A stretch of 64,000 bases of DNA from JAPPHA01 sp965221575 (GCA_965221575.1 CBDCSM010000012.1:248001-312000); one strand, 5' to 3'. Shown: positions 1-9,310, counted from the first letter of the stretch. A program made the numbers and translations. The notes: generated from the sequence alone by a model not told the origin.

Positions 1-1025
1 AACAATATGACCAGCGCCTGGATGACGACGATCATCTCGCGTGAAATCGCGGGCATTTCGAACGCGAGTTCCGCGCCGCCCTGGTAGAGGATTCCGAACA
101 GGATCGCCGCGAGGAAGACGCCGACCGGATGCGATCGGCCAATCAGGGCAACGGCAATCCCGACGAAGCCCGCACCCTGGACGGCGTCCAGAACCAGGCG
201 GCTTGCCTCTCCCATGACGGTGTTCAGCGCCATGAGCCCCGCCATTCCACCCGACAGCAACATGGTGGCCATGGTGATGCGCATCGGTGAAATCCCCGCG
301 TACACCGCGGCGGTTTCGGATTGCCCAAAGGCTCGGATTTCGTACCCGAGACGGGTTCTCCAGATCAGTACCCAGGTCAGGAACGTGCACGCGACGGCCA
401 GCAGGAACGATATGTTCATGGGTGTTCGCGATATCCGGATGCCGATCCAGCCGGCCAGTTCGTGCATGAACGGCATACGCGCGCCGTCGCCGAACTTCCG
501 GCTTTCCGGCGCCATGGATCCTTCGACCTTCAGGACATTGACGAGCAGGTAGACCAGAAGGGCCGAAGCGATGAAATTGAACATGATCGTCGTGATGACG
601 ACATGACTGCCGCGGCTGGCTTGCAAATATGCCGGAATGGCGGCCCATGCCGCGCCTGCAAAGGCCGCGCCGGCGATGGCCAGCGGGAATGCGAGTACCC
701 AGTGGGTATCGCCGACGGCGCTCAGACAGACGACTGCGACACCGATTCCCGCGACACCTGCCTGTCCTTCGCCGCCAATGTTGAACAGGCTCCCGTGGAA
801 GGCGATCGCGACCGCAAGGCCGGTAAACGTGAAGCTGGTCGCGTAATAGAGCGTGTACCCGATTCCGTAGCTGCTCCCGAGGGCGCCCGTCAGGAGAATC
901 CTCAACGCACGCAGAGGGTTCTCGCCGATCATGAGGACGACAAGACCGGCCACCACGAATGCGAGCACGAGGTTCAGAAACGGGACGAGAAACAGCCGTA
1001 TCCAGCCGCGCGTCCGGTCATTCAT
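1..1025 (-). CDS. BMP-family ABC transporter permease (3' part missing)
   Basis: Inner-membrane permease of a BMP-type (nucleoside-like) importer. The reverse-strand translation from the ATG at 1025 gives at least 341 residues of alternating hydrophobic helices. It includes the stretches NIGGEGQAGVAGIGVAVV and GAGFVGIAVALIGRSHPVG, typical of YufP/NupP-like permeases. The ATG overlaps the TGA of the upstream ATPase gene by four bases (ATGA), so translation is probably coupled. The reading frame runs off the left edge, so the C-terminus is not visible. In this family a second permease usually follows and would lie outside the window. The substrate is inferred from the family: nucleosides or purines are the usual ones, but nothing here fixes it. 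Confidence 0.88.
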   Translation of the reverse strand, partial: MNDRTRGWIRLFLVPFLNLVLAFVVAGLVVLMIGENPLRALRILLTGALGSSYGIGYTLYYATSFTFTGLAVAIAFHGSLFNIGGEGQAGVAGIGVAVVCLSAVGDTHWVLAFPLAIAGAAFAGAAWAAIPAYLQASRGSHVVITTIMFNFIASALLVYLLVNVLKVEGSMAPESRKFGDGARMPFMHELAGWIGIRISRTPMNISFLLAVACTFLTWVLIWRTRLGYEIRAFGQSETAAVYAGISPMRITMATMLLSGGMAGLMALNTVMGEASRLVLDAVQGAGFVGIAVALIGRSHPVGVFLAAILFGILYQGGAELAFEMPAISREMIVVIQALVIL

Positions 1026-2635
1026 TGCCTGGACTCCGCTGACGCAGGCTGCCCTGAGGACATGTTTTCCCTTGCGGTTTTGAAATCATGGGCAAGGCCC
1101 GCCATCAAGAGGCCAAGCTCACGCTCGTCGGTCCTCTCGGTCAACTCGTCGTTCGAGATCGATCCGTCGAACATGACGGCAACCCGGTCGGTGAGCGAGA
1201 GAATCTCGTCAAGTTCCACGGAGATCAGCAGGATCGCTTTTCCGGCATCGCGAAGAGCGATGATCTGGCGGTGGATGAATTCGATCGCACCGATATCGAC
1301 GCCCCGGGTCGGCTGGCCGACGATCAGGATGTCCGGGTCGCGTTCGATTTCCCGTGAAATCACGATCTTCTGCTGGTTCCCGCCGGAAAACCGGCTGGCA
1401 CTCAGGTTCCGGTTCGCCGGTCGAATATCGTACTTTTCGATCTTTGCCTCCGCGGCCTCGAATATCGAGCGCCGGTTGGTCAGTCCGAAACGGCGGCAGA
1501 ACCGGTCGACGACGTGGTAACCGAATACCGAGTTTTCCCATTGGGCAAATTCCATGATCAGGCCCAGGCGGTGGCGGTCTTCGGGGACGTGGGCGATACC
1601 GGCCGCCCGGCGTGATTGGCCGTCGGCGCGCTCGACATCGATTTCCGCGCCCTTGACGCGCACATTGCCGGACCCGGACGTGATACCGCCAAGGACGGCC
1701 AGCAACTCCGACTGACCGTTGCCGGCGACGCCGGCAATTCCGAAAATCTCCCCGGCCCGGACATTGAACGAGATCTCTTTCAGTCGCCGCAGCCCGTTTC
1801 TGTCGGTCACCGAGAGGTTTTCGACATCGAGAAGAATGTCGCCCGGTTGACATGGTTGCTTGTCGACCCTGAGAAGGACCTTTCTCCCGACCATCAATTC
1901 AGCGAGTTCTTCGGGTGACGTCTCGGCGGTCCTGAGCGTTGCCACGAGTTCTCCACGACGCATGACGCTGACACTGTCAGTGACGTCCATGATTTCACGT
2001 AGCTTGTGGGTAATCAGGAGAATCGTTTTCCCCTGGTTTCTCAGGTTGCGGAGAATCCGGAAAAGGTGATCCGCTTCGGATGGCGTCAGGACACCCGTCG
2101 GTTCGTCGAGAATGAGAATGTCGGCGTTGCGGTAGAGCGCTTTCAGGATTTCCACGCGCTGCTGAAGTCCGACCGAGAGATCCTCGATGACGGCCTTGGG
2201 GTCGACCTCAAGTTCATATTCGTGCGCGAGATCGTCAAGCAGCGCCCGCGCCCTGACGAGTGACGGCGCGAGCAACGAGCCGTCCTCGGCGCCGAGCACG
2301 ACATTCTCGAGCACGGTGAAGTTCTCGACCAGCATGAAATGCTGGTGGACCATTCCGATTCCCGCACGAATGGCCGCTTCGCTGTTGGGGATTGGTGTTT
2401 CCCGCCCGTCTATGAAGATCTGCCCGGCATCGGCAGAATAATGCCCGTAGAGAATCTCCATGAGCGTGGATTTCCCTGCGCCGTTTTCTCCGACGATTCC
2501 GTGGATCTCGCCTTTCGTAATCGCAAGGTTGATGTCACGATTCGCCCGGACAGGGCCGAAGCTCTTGGAAATTCCTCTCAGTTCAATGGCCGGGGCGACC
2601 AGGTCCGGTCGCCCCGAAACCGAAAGGCTCGACAC
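1022..2635 (-). CDS. BMP-type ABC importer ATPase (double ATP-binding cassette)
   Basis: Cytoplasmic ATPase of 537 residues with two fused ABC domains, the layout of the sugar/nucleoside (RbsA/YufO-like) ATPases. The first half carries an intact Walker A (GENGAGKST, about residue 52) and Walker B (ILILDEPTG). The second half has the usual degenerate P-loop (GVAGNGQSE) and a signature SGGNQQK. The start at 2635 is a GTG, 22 bases after the substrate-binding protein stop; no strong ribosome site is seen, so a slightly later start is possible. It sits between the binding protein and the permease, forming one leftward operon. It powers the same importer, probably for nucleosides. Confidence 0.92.
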   Translation of the reverse strand: MSSLSVSGRPDLVAPAIELRGISKSFGPVRANRDINLAITKGEIHGIVGENGAGKSTLMEILYGHYSADAGQIFIDGRETPIPNSEAAIRAGIGMVHQHFMLVENFTVLENVVLGAEDGSLLAPSLVRARALLDDLAHEYELEVDPKAVIEDLSVGLQQRVEILKALYRNADILILDEPTGVLTPSEADHLFRILRNLRNQGKTILLITHKLREIMDVTDSVSVMRRGELVATLRTAETSPEELAELMVGRKVLLRVDKQPCQPGDILLDVENLSVTDRNGLRRLKEISFNVRAGEIFGIAGVAGNGQSELLAVLGGITSGSGNVRVKGAEIDVERADGQSRRAAGIAHVPEDRHRLGLIMEFAQWENSVFGYHVVDRFCRRFGLTNRRSIFEAAEAKIEKYDIRPANRNLSASRFSGGNQQKIVISREIERDPDILIVGQPTRGVDIGAIEFIHRQIIALRDAGKAILLISVELDEILSLTDRVAVMFDGSISNDELTERTDERELGLLMAGLAHDFKTARENMSSGQPASAESRQ

Positions 2636-2657
2636 TGCGTTGCTCGATCAGGCACGC

Positions 2658-3653
2658 TTACATGACCGGGCAGCTCTCGTCGGAAAGGTAGTCATGAACG
2701 CTCAATTCGCCCGAAATGATTTTCTCGGCGGCAGTGTCGGCCGCCATGCGCATGTCGTCCGAAACAAGGTCCGCATTGTTTTCGTCTAGAGCGTAGCCGA
2801 CGCCGTCGTTCGACAGCCCGAGAACCGAGAATCCGGTTGTGAAGTCACCTGACGTTCCATCCTTGAACGCGTTGTAGACAGCGACATCAACGCGCTTCAG
2901 CATCGATGAGAGAACGCTGCCTGGATGGAGATGGTTCTGGTTGCTGTCGACACCGATCCCGAGAACGCCCGCATCGGCGGCCGCCTGGAGCACGCCGCGG
3001 CCAGTGCCGCCGGCCGCGTGGTAAACCACGTCTGCACCCTGGTTGATTTGCGCCATGGCAAGCTCGCCACCCCGTACGGGGTCATTCCACGCGCTGGCAG
3101 TGGTTCCGGTCATGTTCTGGAAAACTTCGATATCCGGATCGACCGACTTGACGCCCTGCACATAGCCGCAGGCAAACCTGCGGATCAGGGGGATGTCCAT
3201 TCCTCCGACAAACCCGACCTTCCCGGATTCGCTTGCCATCGCCGCGAGAATGCCGACGAGGTAGGAACCTTCATGCTCCTTGTAAACGACCGAGCGGACA
3301 TTCGGTTGATCGACGACCATGTCGATGATCGCGAAATTCGTGTCCGGAAAATCGGGAGCCACGGCTTCGAGTGCCGATGCGAACGCGAAACCGGTCATGA
3401 CGACCGGGTTGTTGCCGGCACGGGCGAAACGGCGGAGCGCCTGTTCGCGCTGGGCTTCCGATTGCATTTCGAATTCCCGGTACGCGATGCCGGTTTCCGC
3501 GGTGAATCTTTCTGCGCCGTTGTAGGCAGCTTCGTTGAATGACTTGTCGAATTTTCCTCCGACATCATAAATGATTGCAGGTCCCTCGGCCTGCACTGCC
3601 GTCGCGAGCACGAGGCCGGCGATTGAGCCTAGGACGGTCCTGAACATTGTCAT
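2658..3653 (-). CDS. BMP family substrate-binding protein
   Basis: Periplasmic binding protein of 331 residues (Bmp/PnrA family). The N-terminus is a Sec signal peptide (MTMFRTVLGSIAGLVLATAVQA) with an AxA-type cleavage site before EGPAI; there is no lipobox cysteine. Family hallmarks include VGGMDIPLIRRFACGYVQG, YHAAGGTGRGVLQAA and GIGVDSNQN in the ligand cleft. A good ribosome site (GGGGGAAG) precedes the ATG. It is the first gene of a three-gene leftward importer operon whose promoter should lie in 3654–3838. Family members bind purine nucleosides or related ligands; the exact ligand is inferred only. Confidence 0.92.
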   Translation of the reverse strand: MTMFRTVLGSIAGLVLATAVQAEGPAIIYDVGGKFDKSFNEAAYNGAERFTAETGIAYREFEMQSEAQREQALRRFARAGNNPVVMTGFAFASALEAVAPDFPDTNFAIIDMVVDQPNVRSVVYKEHEGSYLVGILAAMASESGKVGFVGGMDIPLIRRFACGYVQGVKSVDPDIEVFQNMTGTTASAWNDPVRGGELAMAQINQGADVVYHAAGGTGRGVLQAAADAGVLGIGVDSNQNHLHPGSVLSSMLKRVDVAVYNAFKDGTSGDFTTGFSVLGLSNDGVGYALDENNADLVSDDMRMAADTAAEKIISGELSVHDYLSDESCPVM

Positions 3654-3838
3654 TGCTTCCCCCTGTTCGTTAATGCGTCGTTGGATGAAACCAGACCCGC
3701 CGGACCAGTCCGCCGGGCGTTCATGTGCATGAAGGGTTTAGCATTGACGACGGGTTTCTCGTCAACCGGTTTCTTGAGCAATCGACCGCCGGGCGATGTC
3801 GCGGCGATGTCCGGAATTGCGCGGGATCAGTTCGGTCG

Positions 3839-4534
3839 TCAGCCCGATTGGCCGGAATGGACGGCCGGCCGCCTTGCCGGGGTCGCCGCGGGAGGTCGAA
3901 GATAGAGGGGCAGGGGGCGCGGGCAGGCACCGCCTTCGACGAGTTTCCTCCAGGTCAGCATGCCGAGGGTCGTGAGAAAACCGGGCACATCTCCGGACGG
4001 CTCCCGAAACAGAGGGATTTCGCCGTCATTTGAAACAGCCTTGGTCGCCGAAGTCCCTGTTTCGGTTTCAAGCGCGCAGGTATCGCGCACGAGGGGCTCA
4101 TCCACCCCGTTCGGGATTGGAGCAGCCGTGAATTCCTGGGTTGCGATCCGGTTGAACGGGAGATCAACCGAGCAGAGAATCCTGTCGCCGTTGCCGGCAA
4201 GTCCGGACTGATGCACCTGAAACGCAACCGCTTCGAACCTGCTGGTCCCGATAGCCGGTATGCCAAGCGACAACGCCAACCCCCGGGCTGCAGATATAGC
4301 AATTCTGGTGCCGGTAAAGTTTCCGGGTCCGATGCCGACGCCGATGGCGGCGAGTTCGGTCCACGAATTACGCCTGGCATCAAGGAGGTTTTCCAGCATA
4401 GGGAAAAGCCGTTCGGCTTGCCCCCGCTCCATGAGTTCGATCACCTGGCCGACGGGTTTGTCCCCGGAGACCAGAATTGCGGCGCAATGCTCGCGTGCGG
4501 TATCGAATGCAAGAACGGTGCGATCAGGCCGCAA
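3839..4534 (-). CDS. tsaB: tRNA threonylcarbamoyladenosine biosynthesis protein TsaB
   Basis: Non-catalytic partner of TsaD in making t6A at position 37 of ANN-decoding tRNAs. The 231-residue protein opens with VLAFDTAREHCAAIL and has the TsaB core IGVGIGPGNFTGTRIAISAARGLA around residues 60–90, then IPAIGTSRFEAVA. The C-terminal half is less conserved, as usual, and ends near the PLYLRPP motif. The start is a TTG inside the end of nfu (11-base overlap), with GAGG about eight bases upstream, so it is probably co-translated with nfu. In related genomes rimI often follows; here an importer operon does instead. Confidence 0.9.
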   Translation of the reverse strand: MRPDRTVLAFDTAREHCAAILVSGDKPVGQVIELMERGQAERLFPMLENLLDARRNSWTELAAIGVGIGPGNFTGTRIAISAARGLALSLGIPAIGTSRFEAVAFQVHQSGLAGNGDRILCSVDLPFNRIATQEFTAAPIPNGVDEPLVRDTCALETETGTSATKAVSNDGEIPLFREPSGDVPGFLTTLGMLTWRKLVEGGACPRPLPLYLRPPAATPARRPAVHSGQSG

Positions 4535-5084
4535 CCGGGCAGACCTCGGTGACTTCCGGGATATAGTGCCGCAGGAGGTTTTCGATTCCCATTTTCAGGG
4601 TAATCGTCGACGATGGACAGCCCGCGCATGCACCTTGCATGTGAAGGTAGACGACGCCGCGATCAAATCCGTAAAAGGTTATGTCGCCACCGTCCTGGGC
4701 GACCGCTGGGCGTACCCTGGTGTCCAGGAGTTCCTTGATCTGGGCGACAATTTCCGAGTCGGGTCCGTCATCGGATTTGTGGCCGGACATTTCCGCGTCC
4801 GCGGCCAGCACCGCCTGTCCGGACTGGTAGTGCTCCATGATTGCGCCGAGAATCGCCGGCTTCATGTGATTCCAGTCCGTGCCGTCCCGCTTCGTGACGG
4901 AAATGAAGTCGTTGCCGAAGAAGACCCTCGTCACCCCCTGCACGCAAAAAATCCGGCTTGCGAGCGGGGAATCGGATGCGGTGTCCGGGTCTGGGAAATC
5001 GACCGTTCCGCTGTCAAGTACTGTCTGCCCCGGCAGGAATTTCAGGGTAGCCGGGTTTGGTGTCGCCTCAGTCTGAATGAACAT
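4524..5084 (-). CDS. NifU-family Fe-S cluster carrier (Nfu type)
   Basis: Iron-sulfur cluster scaffold/carrier of 186 residues. It starts with the Nfu N-terminal domain (MFIQTEATPNPATLKFLPG) and ends with a NifU C-terminal domain bearing the cluster-binding CxxC (GACAGCPSSTITLK). I chose the ATG at 5084 because the conserved MFIQTE begins there and GAGAGGGGAAAGAG lies just upstream; a longer in-frame start at 5129 is not supported. A consensus promoter and an Irr-type iron box sit immediately upstream, so expression is probably iron-responsive. It overlaps tsaB downstream. The family delivers 4Fe-4S clusters to apo-enzymes. Confidence 0.93.
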   Translation of the reverse strand: MFIQTEATPNPATLKFLPGQTVLDSGTVDFPDPDTASDSPLASRIFCVQGVTRVFFGNDFISVTKRDGTDWNHMKPAILGAIMEHYQSGQAVLAADAEMSGHKSDDGPDSEIVAQIKELLDTRVRPAVAQDGGDITFYGFDRGVVYLHMQGACAGCPSSTITLKMGIENLLRHYIPEVTEVCPVAA

Positions 5085-5109
5085 CTCTTTCCCCTCTCGA
5101 TTGAAGGAA

Positions 5110-5139
5110 AACATAGGGTTCGGAGGCAAGAGATGTCAA
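5110..5139 (-). promoter_or_regulatory. Sigma-70-type promoter of the nfu gene
   Basis: On the reverse strand a perfect -35 TTGACA (5139–5134) and a -10 TATGTT (5115–5110) are separated by 18 bases. Transcription should start near 5103, giving a leader of about 20 bases before the nfu ATG at 5084. The iron box at 5143–5159 lies three bases upstream of the -35. Confidence 0.7.
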
Positions 5140-5142
5140 GCA

Positions 5143-5159
5143 TTTAGAATAATTCTAAT
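5143..5159. promoter_or_regulatory. Iron control element (Irr box) upstream of nfu
   Basis: The sequence TTTAGAA-TAA-TTCTAAT is a near-perfect dyad. It matches the alphaproteobacterial Irr consensus TTTAGAA-N3-TTCTAAA in all but the last base. It abuts the -35 of the nfu promoter. Irr senses haem and iron status in this class of bacteria, so iron control of Fe-S carrier synthesis is the likely meaning. Whether it activates or represses cannot be read from position alone. Confidence 0.75.
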
Positions 5160-5217
5160 TTCATTATCCGGTTCTTTTTTTGCCGTTCCTTCACATCCTG
5201 TCGTCGACGGAAATCCC

Positions 5218-5895
5218 TCAACCCACCAGCCGACCCAGCAATTGCCGCAACAGCGACCGCGATTCCGGAACACTGTCTGGCCGTTGCCGCGGTTCCTCGT
5301 GGTTCCCGCCTTCAGGCGAGTCCCCGGTGGCTCGACGAATGCGCGCACATTCGTTCATGAACGCGTTGTCGTCGCCATTGACGATGAAAGGCGCCGCCTT
5401 TGCCACCGCGTCGAGCAGGGGGTCGAGCCAGGCTGCATCAGATGTCGAAAAGTTCCCGAGAACGTGCGACGTCACGCGGCCCTTGTGGCCCGGGTGACCG
5501 ACGCCGATTCGGACGCGGCGGAAATCCCTTCCCAAATGGCTGTCGATAGAGCGTAGCCCATTGTGGCCGGCAGTTCCTCCTCCGGTCTTTACCCGGCATT
5601 TTCCCGGAGCCAGGTCGATTTCATCGTGAAACACCACGACGTTGTATGGTTCGATACGAAAGAACCTCTGCGCTTCGGAGACAGAGCGTCCGGATTCGTT
5701 CATCATGGTTTCAGGCTTGAGCAGGACGACCCGAACGCCATCGATTCGGCCATTCGAAACCAGTCCCTGGAATTTCTTGCTCCACGCAGGGAAGCCATGT
5801 TGCGTCGCGACATGCTCGACGGCCATGTAGCCGACATTGTGTCGATGCCGTTTGTACTTCCGGCCGGGATTTCCGAGTCCTGCAAAAAGTATCAT
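5218..5895 (-). CDS. pth: Peptidyl-tRNA hydrolase
   Basis: Cytoplasmic esterase that releases peptides from drop-off peptidyl-tRNAs. The 225-residue protein begins MILFAGLGNPGRKYKRHRHNVGYM, holding the conserved Asn and catalytic His (RHNVG). It continues with KPETMMNESG, VVFHDEIDL and GGGTAGHNGLRSI, all classic Pth blocks. The ATG at 5895 fits the family start; an upstream in-frame start at 5949 would add 18 unrelated residues. The C-terminal tail after about residue 190 is variable and basic. It lies downstream of rplY, the common pth–L25 pairing, with about 285 bases between that may hold its own promoter. Confidence 0.95.
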   Translation of the reverse strand: MILFAGLGNPGRKYKRHRHNVGYMAVEHVATQHGFPAWSKKFQGLVSNGRIDGVRVVLLKPETMMNESGRSVSEAQRFFRIEPYNVVVFHDEIDLAPGKCRVKTGGGTAGHNGLRSIDSHLGRDFRRVRIGVGHPGHKGRVTSHVLGNFSTSDAAWLDPLLDAVAKAAPFIVNGDDNAFMNECARIRRATGDSPEGGNHEEPRQRPDSVPESRSLLRQLLGRLVG

Positions 5896-6180
5896 TTGTT
5901 CAGGTTGGCAGACGTGTCGTTGGTCTGGAAGCGGCGGTGAGCCAGTCATCAGTCGCTGGCGGATGGGAGGCAGCGGGGGCAGGGCGGTTCAGAGAACCGG
6001 ATTGAAACCTAAACCCGGGAAATGTTGATGCGGCAGCACCTTTTTCGGGATTTGACGAAGGCGGCCAACAGCGGAACCGAAACCGCCGCAATTCACCCGG
6101 GCAAAAGGATCTCCGCGCATCCTGAGCGCGAGAACCGCGAATGTTCGTTGCCTTGTTGCGGCCGACTGTTTCCGGTCAAT

Positions 6181-6843
6181 TCACTCTGTTTCGGTCTCGG
6201 TCTCTTCCTCTTCCCCTTCCTCTTCTTCGACGATTTCCTCGTCCTCGGCCTCGTCCGAATCAGTGGATTTCAAGCCCGAAGGCGCCGATATGTTGGCGAT
6301 GACGAAGTCCCGGTCCGTGATCATTGGCCGGGTTCCTTCTGGAAGTGTGACGCTTGAAATCGTCACGACATCCCCGATATCCAGACCGGAAATGTCGACT
6401 TCGATAGCCGAAGGAATCTTGTTCGCGGTTACCTTCAACTCGATTTCCGGGCGAACGACGGTGAGCACGCCGCCCCGGCGCAAACCGGGACACTCCTGTT
6501 CATTGACGAAGGTCGCGGGGATGAACAGATTGACGCGCGATGTGTAGTTGAGGCGCATCAGGTCGATATGGATCGGAAGGTCCTTGACGACGTCCCGCTG
6601 GACACCGCGGCAGATTACCCGGGAATCCTCGTGTCCTTCCAGTTTCAGTTCGAAGAGCGTCGAGAGAAAGCGCCCCTTCTTGAGCGTCTTGAACAACTCG
6701 TTGAACCTGACGTTAATCGCGACCGGATCCAGCCCGCCACCGTACACGACACCGGGTACGAAACCATCTCTTCGCGCTTGGCGCGCACCGCCCTTTCCCG
6801 TTCTGCCGCGGGGATAGGCGACAAATTGCGGCAGCTCGGCCAT
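6181..6843 (-). CDS. rplY: 50S ribosomal protein L25 (Ctc/TL5 form)
   Basis: 5S rRNA-binding ribosomal protein of the long Ctc-like form, 220 residues. The N-terminal L25 domain includes AYPRGRTGKGGARQARRDG and FVPGVVYGG; the TL5-type beta domain follows (VEVDISGLDIGDVVTI-like). The tail is very acidic, with nearly all Asp/Glu from about residue 190, ending ETETETE. The ATG at 6843 is preceded by GGAG. An open frame continues upstream to 7281 but is unrelated in content and is not used. It is probably transcribed with pth and perhaps with the upstream oxidoreductase. Confidence 0.93.
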   Translation of the reverse strand: MAELPQFVAYPRGRTGKGGARQARRDGFVPGVVYGGGLDPVAINVRFNELFKTLKKGRFLSTLFELKLEGHEDSRVICRGVQRDVVKDLPIHIDLMRLNYTSRVNLFIPATFVNEQECPGLRRGGVLTVVRPEIELKVTANKIPSAIEVDISGLDIGDVVTISSVTLPEGTRPMITDRDFVIANISAPSGLKSTDSDEAEDEEIVEEEEGEEEETETETE

Positions 6844-7043
6844 CTGCAATCTCCAATAACCAACGGGCCGTCCGGGAACGATACCCGACGGATTCCGCCG
6901 CCCTATAGGAAAGATCTGCCCATTTGAAAAGCCGGAATTCAGGCGCGATCCGGAAACCAGGGGCCGATAACGCGGGTGAAAGCATGGCTGCAGGAATTGC
7001 GAACGACTATCGTGCTTGTCCGTTCCGCGGTGACAACGTGGCT

Positions 7044-8237
7044 TCAACTGGCGGAAACGTGAGCATTCTCGGTCATGTTCGGCACATGCGGCTCCGCGTG
7101 CGGTTCTGCAAGACAGTCCGTGCCAACCTGGTCGATCGAAGTGATCCCGCAAAGCGCCATGGTCGTGTCGAGTTCCGTATGGATGATCTCCAGCGCGCGG
7201 GTGACGCCCTGGCCGCCCATGGCTCCCAGCCCGTACACGAATGATCGGCCAATGAATGTACCGGATGCACCGAGCGCACATGCCTTGAGGACGTCCTGGC
7301 CTGACCTGATGCCGCTGTCGAAAAGGACCTCGACCTGATCACCTACGGCCTGGACGATCTCCGGCAACGCGTGGATCGAAGACGGCGCACCATCGAGCTG
7401 CCGCCCTCCGTGATTGGAAACGATGATTCCGTCCGCGCCCGAGCGAACCGCCATTTCAGCGTCTTCGGGATCGAGAATACCCTTGACGACCAAGGGTCCG
7501 CCCCAGCGTTCCTTGATCCAGTCGATATCGGACCAGCTCAGTGACCTGTCCAGCTGTTCCGCCGACCATTGCATGAGAGACGTCATGTTCTCGACGCCCT
7601 TCGCGTGCCCGATGATGTTTCCAAACGTACGACGACGGGTACGGATCAGGCCCGTCGCCCAGGACGGCTTGGTTGCAATGTTGATCATGTTTCGCAGGGT
7701 CAGCCGCGGCGGTGCGGTCATCCCGTTTCGAATGTCATGGTGGCGGTGACCGATAATCGAAAGATCCATGGTCAGCAGCAGCGCCGAGCAACCGGCGGAG
7801 CGTGCACGGTCGATCAGGCGGCCGACGAATTCCCGGTCTTTCATCACGTAGAGTTGAAACCAGAAGGGCTCGCTGGTGTTTTCAGCCACATCCTCGATCG
7901 AACATATGGACATGGTCGAGAGGGTATAGGGGACGCCGAACCCCTCGGCCGCCCGTGCCGCGAGAATCTCGCCGTCCGCGTGCTGCATGCCAAGCAGGCC
8001 GACGGGTGCGAGAGCAACCGGCATGGACACGTCTCTCCCGACCATCTTTCCGGCAGTAGAGCGGTTCGAAATGTCGACTCCGACTCGCTGCCGAAAGCGA
8101 ATTCTCGCGAAATCGTTCGTGTTTTCCCTGAATGTCTGCTCAGTCCACGACCCGCTCTCGGTGTAGTCGAAAAACATTTTCGGCACGCGTCGCCGGTAGA
8201 GGTCCTTCAGGTCGTCGATGCATACGATTACCGACAT
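7044..8237 (-). CDS. FMN-dependent alpha-hydroxy-acid dehydrogenase (LldD-like)
   Basis: FMN enzyme of the L-lactate dehydrogenase / glycolate oxidase family, 397 residues, oxidising an L-2-hydroxyacid to a 2-oxoacid. Visible motifs are the FMN-contacting PVALAPVGLLGMQH, FQLYVMKDR, LLLTMDLSIIGHR, the Lys in VVKGIL, and the catalytic His in SNHGGRQLDG. The phosphate-binding DSGIRSGQDVLKACALGA and GRSFVYG follow. The ATG at 8237 has GCGGGGATT upstream; a GTG at 8252 is the alternative. L-lactate is the commonest substrate in the family but glycolate, mandelate and others occur, so no symbol is given. It lies 50 bases downstream of trpA on the same strand. Confidence 0.9.
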   Translation of the reverse strand: MSVIVCIDDLKDLYRRRVPKMFFDYTESGSWTEQTFRENTNDFARIRFRQRVGVDISNRSTAGKMVGRDVSMPVALAPVGLLGMQHADGEILAARAAEGFGVPYTLSTMSICSIEDVAENTSEPFWFQLYVMKDREFVGRLIDRARSAGCSALLLTMDLSIIGHRHHDIRNGMTAPPRLTLRNMINIATKPSWATGLIRTRRRTFGNIIGHAKGVENMTSLMQWSAEQLDRSLSWSDIDWIKERWGGPLVVKGILDPEDAEMAVRSGADGIIVSNHGGRQLDGAPSSIHALPEIVQAVGDQVEVLFDSGIRSGQDVLKACALGASGTFIGRSFVYGLGAMGGQGVTRALEIIHTELDTTMALCGITSIDQVGTDCLAEPHAEPHVPNMTENAHVSAS

Positions 8238-8287
8238 GGAATCCCCGCTCACTCAGAAAAGGCTGACCCGGCGTCCGCGTTCGCGAC

Positions 8288-9088
8288 TCATGTCTGCCGG
8301 GCAGTGTGCACGCCAAGGGCGAGTTCTCCGATGAAACCGAGCACTTCATCGGGCCTGGCGCCCGCCGCTATGCGCTGCACGATTGCCGTACCGACCACCG
8401 CTCCGTCAGCGATACGCGCCACGTCTGCCGCCGCTTCCGGCGTTCGAATGCCGAACCCGACGCAGACCGGCAGTTCGCAGACGTCCCTGATACGGGCGAC
8501 TTCAGGCGCAATGAAACCCGCATCCGCGGCTCCGGCCCCGGTTATCCCGGTTATCGAGACATAGTAGATGAATCCGGAAGTGTTCTGGCGCACCTTCTGG
8601 AGGCGGACCGCGTCGGTTGTCGGTGTGGCAAGGCGAATGAATTCGATGCCGCGATCACGCGCGGGAACACACAACTCGTCGTCCTCTTCGGGCGGCAGGT
8701 CCACGACGATCAACCCGTCCACGCCCGAGGCGACCGCGTCCTCGAGAAAAGTGTCGATGCCATACGAAAGGACGGGATTGAAATACCCCATCAGGATCAG
8801 CGGCGTTTCGTTGTCCGACTCCCGGAAATCGGACGCCATCTGGAGCGTCCGCGCCAGCGTCATTCCCGAGCCGAGCGCCCTCTGGCCCGCAAGCTGGATC
8901 GTCGGGCCGTCCGCCATCGGATCGGTGAACGGAAACCCGAGTTCAATCACGTCGACGCCGGCGTCGGGCAGGCCGCGAAGGATCTCGAGTGTCGTGTTGT
9001 AATCGGGGTCTCCGGCCATGATGTACGGAATGAACGCCGAGGTCCCTTCAGCCTGGAGTCTCGAAAACCTGTCCTGAATCCGTGACAT
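8288..9088 (-). CDS. trpA: Tryptophan synthase alpha chain
   Basis: Cleaves indole-3-glycerol phosphate to indole, which is channelled to TrpB. The 266-residue TIM barrel shows the N-terminal FIPYIMAGDPD and the catalytic Glu in IELGFPFTDPMADGPTIQ. Further on are the loop-2 Asp region (LIVVDLPPEE) and phosphate-binding GFGIRTPEAAA and GTAIV. The ATG at 9088 is preceded by GGAGAGCACCGAG and matches the family start. TrpB and the rest of the pathway are not in the window; trpA stands alone ahead of the hydroxyacid dehydrogenase. An upstream in-frame start at 9172 is not supported. Confidence 0.96.
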   Translation of the reverse strand: MSRIQDRFSRLQAEGTSAFIPYIMAGDPDYNTTLEILRGLPDAGVDVIELGFPFTDPMADGPTIQLAGQRALGSGMTLARTLQMASDFRESDNETPLILMGYFNPVLSYGIDTFLEDAVASGVDGLIVVDLPPEEDDELCVPARDRGIEFIRLATPTTDAVRLQKVRQNTSGFIYYVSITGITGAGAADAGFIAPEVARIRDVCELPVCVGFGIRTPEAAADVARIADGAVVGTAIVQRIAAGARPDEVLGFIGELALGVHTARQT

Positions 9089-9310
9089 CTCGGTGCTCTC
9101 CGTTAGTTTGACCACTAGTGCGCCGGGCATTCCGGAAGCGCAACGCCGAAAATCAGGATCCGGATTCCACATGCCGAAGGATCAGGACATCGACCGGAAC
9201 CGGCTTTTTTCCGTGCCCTTGCCGCTACGTGTTGTCAAGGGTAGATGGCACAACCCTGCACGCCCAATGGGAAGGTGCATGCCAGCACGTTCGCCGCGGG
9301 AGGCCGTTCC

